NCBI GenBank assembly: GCA_964242305.1
Contig: CAXTBB010000021.1
Span: 5,425-69,424 of the forward strand
Reading direction: 5' to 3'
Length of the DNA stretch: 64,000 nt
DNA from: DATLGB01 sp964242305
GTDB lineage: Bacteria > Actinomycetota > Thermoleophilia > Solirubrobacterales > Solirubrobacteraceae
How positions within the stretch are numbered: the first letter of the stretch is position 1; each line of letters opens with the position of its first letter. Below, piece by piece: positions 58,811 to 64,000 of this stretch. Made by a program: the position numbers and the translations under genes. Below the pieces are notes generated by a model. The model was not told where the DNA came from. It saw nothing but the letters and a program-made list of their open reading frames with translations, and ran no database searches.

Positions 58811-60442
58811 TCAGTGCCGACGAACGCGCTCGCAGTCGTCAATAACCCGGTCGAACCGATCCGCGCGGACCTGGTCGGGCCCCGGACCGCAGTGGACGAT
58901 GTCCGCACCGCCGCCGCGCACGTCGATGCGGTCGCGCCCGCGGCCCGCCCGGATGCAGTCGCGGGCCTTGCCGCCGCGGATCCGGTCGGCGCGGCGCGTG
59001 CCGCGCCGCTGCCGGCAGGTCAGCGTCACCGGCAGGCTGGCGTGGGCGACGTTGCCCGCCGCGTCGCGGGCGGCCGCGTCGAGCGTGTAGGCGCCGGCCG
59101 TGACCTTGCGTGTGTCCGGGGTGATGGCGAACGGGGCGTGGGTGACGGTTCCCAGCGACAGCCTCCCGAGGTGGAAGTCGACCGCCGCCACGCCGCGATC
59201 GTCCGTGGGGTGGGCCTCGGCGTGGCGCACGTCGCCGGTCAGCGTCACCGCCGGCGCGGTGACGTCGGTGGTGAGCAGCGCGGCGGGCCCGGTGACGACG
59301 TAGCCGCGGGCAAGCGCGGGCGCCGTCGTCGCCGCGACCCCGAGGTCGGTCACGGCGGGCGTGTTGAGGTCGACGGCCACGAGGCGACCGCCGCTGACGG
59401 CGTAGGCCACGTCCCCGCCGGCGGACACGGCCGTGAAGGACCCCGGCGCCGTCCCGACCGCCGACAGGTCGCTGCGCAGGACGAGCAGCCCGTCCGGCCC
59501 CGCGATGGCCACGCGCGCGTCGCTCGCGCCGCCGACGGCGACGCTCGTCCCGCGCCCGGGCACGGTCGCGGTCACGCGCAGCACGCCGTCGGCGCCCTGG
59601 ACGAGGCGGTAGACGTGCTGGCTGCCGACCACGACGACGGCCGGCGTGGCGGCGCCCGCGGTCTCCGGCGCGGCGATCGCCGCGGGCGTCTCGTCGAGCT
59701 CGACCGTCCCCGCCGCGCGGCCGTCGGCGCCGATCAGGTCCAGGCCCAGGGTGCGGGCGACGGCGAAGGCGAACTGCGGCATGACCCCGATGATCACCTG
59801 CGCGGCCGGGACGCCGGCCACCAGTCCCGACACCGGCGTGCGGGCAATCGCGCCGAGCTCGGTTCCCTGCACGCCGACCCGGATGAGCGCGGACCCGCAG
59901 GAGCCGGTCTCGGTGAAGACGAGCACGCGGCTGCCGTCGGCGGCGACGGGCGTGAGCAGGGGCGCGCCCGCCACCGTGCAGCCCAGCGAGTCCGGCACGG
60001 CGACGTCGGGGCCGAGCCGTGCGCCCGTGCGCTCGTCGAGGCGGGCGATCTCCACCCCGGCGCCGTCGTCGTGGGGGACGAAGACCGCCCCGCCCGCGAC
60101 GACGAGGCCGGTGTCGGACGAGCTCTGCGCCGGCACCACGCCACGGCCGCCGTCGTCGTCGATCAGCGTCGACGCGATCTCGGCGCCCGTGTCCAGCGCG
60201 CGCACGTGCACGCGGCCGTCCGTGGTCGCGTAGACGACGTGCTGCGCCGCCGCGCCGTCCCCGTCGGCCACCACCGGCGCGCCCATCGCCCCGGCGGGGT
60301 CGGCGAAGGCCCACTCCACGGGGGCGGGCAGCGCACCGGGCTCGACCGGCTGGGCCCCCGCGCGCGCCGGACCGCCGCCCGTCGCCGGCCACGACGACGC
60401 GCCCGCCGGAGCGGCGAGCAGCAGGCAGCTACAAAGCACCAC
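58811..60442 (-). CDS. Secreted propeller-like protein with Ig-like and RTX-like degenerate tail
   Basis: The product of about 543 residues starts in a hydrophobic signal (CSCLLLAAPAGASSWPATGG). Residues about 40-400 hold seven or eight beta-strand repeats in the style of WD40/PQQ propellers (ATTDGRVHVRALDTGAEIAS, LVVAGGAVFVPHDDGAGVEI). Next come an Ig-like domain (TAGAYTLDAAARDAAGNVAH) and a C-terminal GxxRxDR-rich tail (RIRGGKARDCIRAGRGRDRI) with paired Cys, a degenerate calcium-binding repeat common in secreted proteins of related bacteria. The start is uncertain; GTG 60442 is used because no upstream start fits. Unknown function. Confidence 0.75.
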   Translation of the reverse strand: MVLCSCLLLAAPAGASSWPATGGGPARAGAQPVEPGALPAPVEWAFADPAGAMGAPVVADGDGAAAQHVVYATTDGRVHVRALDTGAEIASTLIDDDGGRGVVPAQSSSDTGLVVAGGAVFVPHDDGAGVEIARLDERTGARLGPDVAVPDSLGCTVAGAPLLTPVAADGSRVLVFTETGSCGSALIRVGVQGTELGAIARTPVSGLVAGVPAAQVIIGVMPQFAFAVARTLGLDLIGADGRAAGTVELDETPAAIAAPETAGAATPAVVVVGSQHVYRLVQGADGVLRVTATVPGRGTSVAVGGASDARVAIAGPDGLLVLRSDLSAVGTAPGSFTAVSAGGDVAYAVSGGRLVAVDLNTPAVTDLGVAATTAPALARGYVVTGPAALLTTDVTAPAVTLTGDVRHAEAHPTDDRGVAAVDFHLGRLSLGTVTHAPFAITPDTRKVTAGAYTLDAAARDAAGNVAHASLPVTLTCRQRRGTRRADRIRGGKARDCIRAGRGRDRIDVRGGGADIVHCGPGPDQVRADRFDRVIDDCERVRRH

Positions 60443-60446
60443 CGCC

Positions 60447-60461
60447 AGCGCCTTCGGCGCT
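60447..60461 (-). terminator. GAA-triloop hairpin upstream of the secreted protein gene
   Basis: On the minus strand AGCGCC-GAA-GGCGCT forms a perfect 6-bp stem with a GAA triloop, downstream of the dehydrogenase gene and just ahead of the secreted protein. Probably a terminator of the dehydrogenase operon. Confidence 0.5.
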
Positions 60462-60486
60462 ACGTGGGCACGGGAACCCTCTGCTT

Positions 60487-60499
60487 CGGGCTTCGCCCG
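60487..60499 (-). terminator. GAA-triloop hairpin after the dehydrogenase stop
   Basis: On the minus strand CGGGC-GAA-GCCCG follows the TAA (60501-60503) immediately. It is a second small GC stem with the same triloop as at 28784 and 60447. Confidence 0.5.
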
Positions 60500-60500
60500 G

Positions 60501-61949
60501 TTAGAGGGACACAGCCACGTACTTCGTCTCCAGGTACTCGTCGATGCCCTCCTTGCCGCCCTCGCGGCCGAAGCCGGACTGCTTGACGCCGCCGAACGGG
60601 GCGGAGGCGTTGGAGACCATCCCCTGGTTGAGGCCGACCATGCCGGTGTCGAGGCGCTCGCAGACGCGGAGGGCCCGCTTGAGGTCGGAGGTGTAGAGGT
60701 AGGCGACGAGCCCGTACTCGGTGTCGTTGGCCGCGGCGACCGCCTCGTCCTCCGACGCGAACGTGGCGACCGGGGCCACCGGACCGAAGATCTCCTCCTT
60801 GAGCATCCTGGCGTCATCGGGCACCCCACTCAACACAGTGGGGGAGAAGAAGTATCCCTGCCCGTCAAGCTTCTGACCGCCGGTCACCGTCTCGGCACCA
60901 CGGCCGACGGCGTCCTCGACGAGCTCGGCGACCTTGTCGCGCTGGTCGGCGTCGATCAGCGGGCCGACCTCGACGTCGTCCTCGGTCCCCCGCCCCACCT
61001 TCATCGCCCCGAGCTTCTCGGCCAGCTTGGACGTGAACTCGTCGGCGATGGCGTCCGCGACGTGGAAGCGGTTGGCCGACGTGCAGGCCTCGCCGATGTT
61101 GCGCATCTTGGCGATCACCGCGCCCTCGACGGCGGCGTCGACGTCGGCGTCCTCGAAGACCACGAACGGGGCGTTGCCGCCCAGCTCCATCGAGACCTTG
61201 AGCACGTTCTCGGCCGACTGCGCGATGAGCTTCTTGCCGATCTCGGTGGAGCCGGTGAAGGACAGCTTGCGCAGGCGCGGGTCGGCGAAGATCGGCTTGG
61301 AGACGTCGCCCGCGGACTTCGAGGTGACGACGTTGAGGACGCCCCCGGGCAGGCCCGCCTCCTCGAGGATCTGCGCGAGCGCGAACATGCTCAGCGGCGT
61401 CTGCTTGGCCGGCTTGACCACCATCGTGCAGCCGGCCGCGATGGCCGGGCCGATCTTGCGCGTCCCCATCGCCATGGGGAAGTTCCAGGGAGTGATGAAG
61501 TAGCACGGGCCGATCGGCTGGCGCATGACCAGCACGCGGCCGATGCCGTTGGGCGCCACGGCGTAGCGGCCGTCGATGCGCACCGCCTCCTCGGAGAACC
61601 AGCGCAGGAACTCCGACGCGTAGGTGACCTCCGCCTTGGACTCCTTGAGCGTCTTGCCCATCTCGAGCGTCATCAGCAGCGCGAGGTCGTCGGCGCGCTC
61701 CGCGATCAGGTCGAAGGCGCGGCGCAGGACCTCGCCGCGGTCGCGCGGGGGCGTGGCCGCCCACTCGTCGCGCATCCCGGCGGCGGCGTCGATGGCCGCC
61801 TGCGCGTCCTCGGGCGTGGCGTCGGCGACCTGCGCGATCGTCTCCCCCGTCGACGGGTCCTCGACGTCGAGCGTCGCCGCCGCGTCGCGCCACTCGCCGC
61901 CGATGAAGAGGCCGGTCTTGACGGATTCCAATACGGATTGCTCGCTCAC
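60501..61949 (-). CDS. NAD(P)-dependent aldehyde dehydrogenase, succinate-semialdehyde type
   Basis: A 482-residue aldehyde dehydrogenase. FITPWNFPMAMGTRKIGPAI is the NAD-binding start, MELGGNAPFVVF carries the general-base Glu (about 254), GEACTSANRF carries the catalytic Cys (about 287), and EEIFGPVAPVATF is the C-terminal signature. The PWNFP and GGVLNVV patterns fit GabD-like enzymes that oxidise succinate semialdehyde. It is coupled to the ThDP-dependent enzyme upstream by a GTGA overlap, so the two act in one pathway. Confidence 0.92.
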   Translation of the reverse strand: MSEQSVLESVKTGLFIGGEWRDAAATLDVEDPSTGETIAQVADATPEDAQAAIDAAAGMRDEWAATPPRDRGEVLRRAFDLIAERADDLALLMTLEMGKTLKESKAEVTYASEFLRWFSEEAVRIDGRYAVAPNGIGRVLVMRQPIGPCYFITPWNFPMAMGTRKIGPAIAAGCTMVVKPAKQTPLSMFALAQILEEAGLPGGVLNVVTSKSAGDVSKPIFADPRLRKLSFTGSTEIGKKLIAQSAENVLKVSMELGGNAPFVVFEDADVDAAVEGAVIAKMRNIGEACTSANRFHVADAIADEFTSKLAEKLGAMKVGRGTEDDVEVGPLIDADQRDKVAELVEDAVGRGAETVTGGQKLDGQGYFFSPTVLSGVPDDARMLKEEIFGPVAPVATFASEDEAVAAANDTEYGLVAYLYTSDLKRALRVCERLDTGMVGLNQGMVSNASAPFGGVKQSGFGREGGKEGIDEYLETKYVAVSL

Positions 61950-63601
61950 GCGCTCACGGTCTCCTGTCCGAGTTGCTCCTGCAGGCCGATGTCCTGCGAG
62001 TAGTCGATGGGCACCACCACGATCGAGGGCTCGTCGAGCGCCAGCGCCTTGTCCAGATGGGCGGGGAAGTCCTCGACGGTCTCGCAGCGGAAGCCCGGGA
62101 TCCCGAACGCCTGCGCCAGCCCGACGAAGTCCGGGTTGGTGAAGTCGACGCCGAAGTGACGACCGAACTTGTTGTCCTGCTTCCACACGATCGAGCCGTA
62201 CTGCCGGTTCTCCCAGATGATGTTCACGACGGGCGTCTTGAGCCGCTTGGCGGTCTCGAGCTCCTGGCAGTTCATGAGGAAGCCGCCGTCCCCCGACACC
62301 GTGACCACCTTGCGGTCGGGGTAGACGAGCTGGGCGGCGATCGCGGTCGGCAGCGCGATGCCCATGCCGGCCAGGCCGTTGGCGATCAGCACCGTGTCCG
62401 GCTCGGAGGCCGGGAACATGCGCGCGATCCACAGCTTGTGCAGGCCGACGTCGGAGATGAGGATGTCGTTGCGCCCGAGCGCCTTGCGGATCTCCCACAG
62501 CACCCGCGGCGGGTGCATGGGGAACGCGTCGTCGTCGGCGCCGGCGCGGAAGGCGCTCTGGACGAGGTCCTCGAGCTTGGACGGCGTCGACGTCGACGGC
62601 TCGCCCATCGCGACCAGGCCCGTGAGGCGGCGCAGGATCAGGTCGATGTCCCCGATCAGGTCCGAGGTGGTGACGAAGTGCTCGTCGACCTCGGCGGCCA
62701 TCGTGTCGATGCAGACGATCGTCTTGTTCCCGCGCGGGTTCCAGTTCACGGGCGCGTGCTCGACGAGGTCGTAGCCGACCGTGATGACGACGTCGGCGTG
62801 CTCGAAGCCGGCCAGCTCGTAGTCGCGCGCCTGCATGCCGACCGTCCCGCGCCAGTGCGGGTCGCCGTCCTCGAGCACGCCCTTGCCCATGAAGGTCGCC
62901 GCCACCCCCATGCCGGTCGCGTGGGCGAACGCGCGCAGGGCGGGCGCCGCGGCCCCGCGCGAGACGCCGTTGCCGGCCAGGATGAGCGGGTACTCGGCGT
63001 CGCGGATCAGCTCGGCGGCCTCGTCGAGCTCGCGCTGGGAGGGCTCGGGCCGGCGGTGCTCCTGGCGGTGGCCAAGCGGCGCGGCGCCCTCCGGCGGGCT
63101 GGAGGCCATGACGTCCTCGGGCAGCTCGATGTGGGTCGGCCCCGGCTTCTGGTCCTGCGCGACCTTGAACGCCTTGCGCACCGCCTCCGGGATCATCTTC
63201 GGACTGTTGAGCCGCGTGTTCCACTTCGTGATCGGCTTGAACATGGAGACCACGTCGATGTACTGGTGGGATTCCTTGTGCGTGCGCTCGAGGTCGCCCT
63301 GGCCGGTCAGGGCAACCAGCGGCGAGCGGTCCAGCCACGCGTCGGCGACGGCGGTGACGAGGTTCGTCGCGCCCGGGCCGAGCGTGCCCAGGCAGACGCC
63401 GGCGCGATGGGTGAGACGGCCATACATGTCGGCCATGTAGGCCCCGCCCTGCTCGTGTCGAACCGGGACGAACTCGATGGGCGAATCCGCCAGCGCACGA
63501 TTGAGGTCCAGCGTCTCCTCACCCGGTATGCCGAAGACGTACTGCACGCCCTCGGCCACCAAGCAGTCGACGAAGAGGTCGGCGGCATTGCGATCGTCCA
63601 T
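61946..63601 (-). CDS. ThDP-dependent enzyme of the acetolactate synthase/2-oxo acid decarboxylase family
   Basis: A 551-residue thiamine-diphosphate enzyme. The N-terminal catalytic Glu is in VRHEQGGAYMADMYGRL (about residue 50), the ThDP motif is GDGGFLMNCQELETAKRL through to VNIIWEN, and FKPITKWN follows the acid. It resembles acetolactate synthase, but no regulatory small subunit (IlvN) is adjacent. Its partner, a succinate-semialdehyde dehydrogenase, suggests a 2-oxoglutarate decarboxylase like that of cyanobacteria, giving a route 2-oxoglutarate to succinate semialdehyde to succinate. ATG 63601 has AAGGAG 7 bp upstream. Confidence 0.88.
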   Translation of the reverse strand: MDDRNAADLFVDCLVAEGVQYVFGIPGEETLDLNRALADSPIEFVPVRHEQGGAYMADMYGRLTHRAGVCLGTLGPGATNLVTAVADAWLDRSPLVALTGQGDLERTHKESHQYIDVVSMFKPITKWNTRLNSPKMIPEAVRKAFKVAQDQKPGPTHIELPEDVMASSPPEGAAPLGHRQEHRRPEPSQRELDEAAELIRDAEYPLILAGNGVSRGAAAPALRAFAHATGMGVAATFMGKGVLEDGDPHWRGTVGMQARDYELAGFEHADVVITVGYDLVEHAPVNWNPRGNKTIVCIDTMAAEVDEHFVTTSDLIGDIDLILRRLTGLVAMGEPSTSTPSKLEDLVQSAFRAGADDDAFPMHPPRVLWEIRKALGRNDILISDVGLHKLWIARMFPASEPDTVLIANGLAGMGIALPTAIAAQLVYPDRKVVTVSGDGGFLMNCQELETAKRLKTPVVNIIWENRQYGSIVWKQDNKFGRHFGVDFTNPDFVGLAQAFGIPGFRCETVEDFPAHLDKALALDEPSIVVVPIDYSQDIGLQEQLGQETVSA

Positions 63602-63653
63602 GTCGAAACTCCTTCCCCCTTCGCGTGATCTGTCTAACGTGCTCGGTTCCATC

Positions 63654-64000
63654 ATGAAGGCCCGGACCCTCATCTGCTTCGCGCTCCTCCTCGGCCTCGT
63701 CCCGGCGACCGCCGACGCCGCCAGCCGGTTCACGATCCGGGGCGCCGGCTTCGGTCACGGCGTGGGGATGAGCCAGTACGGCGCCTACGGCTACGCGCAG
63801 CACGGCTGGACCTACGACCGCATCCTCGCCCACTACTACACGGGCACGAAGCTGGGCGACGCGGGGTCGACCACCGTGCGCGTGCTGCTGCAGGGGTCCG
63901 TCTCCAGCTCGACGGTCAGCGGCGCGACCTCCGCGTCGGGCCGGCGGCTGAAGGCCGGGACGACGTACACGCCCGCGGAGTCGGGGACGAGACGGGCCAG
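63654..64000 (+). CDS. SpoIID/LytB-domain secreted protein, partial (right edge)
   Basis: From ATG 63654 the frame reads off the right edge; about 115 residues are visible. A signal peptide (CFALLLGLVPATADAAS) is followed directly by FTIRGAGFGHGVGMSQYGAY and YDRILAHYYTGTKLG, the SpoIID/LytB core (HGVGMSQ motif). SpoIID-like proteins cut or remodel peptidoglycan. In this protein the HGVGMSQ motif is at the N-terminus, whereas in SpoIID it is near the C-terminus. It is divergent from the ThDP enzyme gene; the 52-bp gap 63602-63653 holds only the promoter region. Confidence 0.85.
   Translation, partial: MKARTLICFALLLGLVPATADAASRFTIRGAGFGHGVGMSQYGAYGYAQHGWTYDRILAHYYTGTKLGDAGSTTVRVLLQGSVSSSTVSGATSASGRRLKAGTTYTPAESGTRRA

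Overview
The window is very GC-rich, densely coding DNA with many GTG/TTG starts and many 1-8 bp start/stop overlaps. Gene content points to an actinobacterium of the Thermoleophilia/Solirubrobacterales type (Conexibacter/Solirubrobacter-like). The pointers are a form I CO dehydrogenase cluster, an F420-associated zinicin-family protein, a PAC2 protein, an AdnB-like helicase-nuclease and a DesA3-like desaturase pair. This placement is inference from content, not from a marker alignment.

Layout. 1-5.3 kb: SDR protein (cut by the left edge), 7Fe ferredoxin, Mrp ATPase, a small AccE-like protein with a quinone-oxidoreductase-like MDR, and a NarL-type two-component pair. 5.3-14.2 kb: basic coiled-coil protein, zinicin-like protein, inositol-monophosphatase-like protein, large helicase-nuclease, MFS transporter, PAC2 protein and an OB/HD hydrolase. 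14.6 kb: a selenocysteine tRNA (selC). 14.7-18 kb: TetR regulator divergent from a ferredoxin reductase/fatty-acid desaturase pair. 18-28.8 kb: DrrAB-type ABC exporter, CASTOR/POLLUX-like channel, sulfatase, FMN reductase, pyrophosphatase, MscL, two half-size TauE/SafE proteins, and a trehalose-phosphatase/glycosyltransferase operon. 28.8-40.2 kb: UvrA-like protein, PilZ protein, PolX, polyprenol-P mannosyltransferase, SpoIIM-like protein, thioredoxin, membrane glycosyltransferase, IleRS and a tandem-repeat protein.

40.2-50.9 kb is the centrepiece: an apparent CO-oxidation operon. It opens with five consecutive small single-TM proteins, then coxM-coxS-coxL (form I, with the AYRCSFR copper-cysteine loop), coxD, coxE, a 49-residue Cys/His protein, a stand-alone 145-residue piece of the CoxL fold, coxG, a zinc-ribbon protein, an XdhC/CoxF-YHS fusion and a MocA-like cytidylyltransferase. 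One YceI gene sits in the opposite orientation. CoxMSL would oxidise CO, CoxD/E would install Cu and S at the Mo site, the XdhC and MocA-like proteins would prepare the MCD cofactor, and CoxG may tether the enzyme to the membrane. The five small membrane proteins and the CoxL fragment have no role I recognise and are the best candidates for something undescribed.

50.9-64 kb: secreted protein, MarR regulator with a clear operator, MATE exporter, alpha/beta hydrolase lacking the usual histidine, orphan AbiEi-like protein, fumarase, REC-GGDEF protein and a secreted propeller-like protein. Next comes a two-gene operon (ThDP-dependent decarboxylase/synthase plus succinate-semialdehyde-type dehydrogenase) that resembles the cyanobacterial 2-oxoglutarate bypass of the TCA cycle. 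A SpoIID/LytB-type secreted protein is cut by the right edge. I saw no CRISPR array, rRNA, insertion sequence or prophage.
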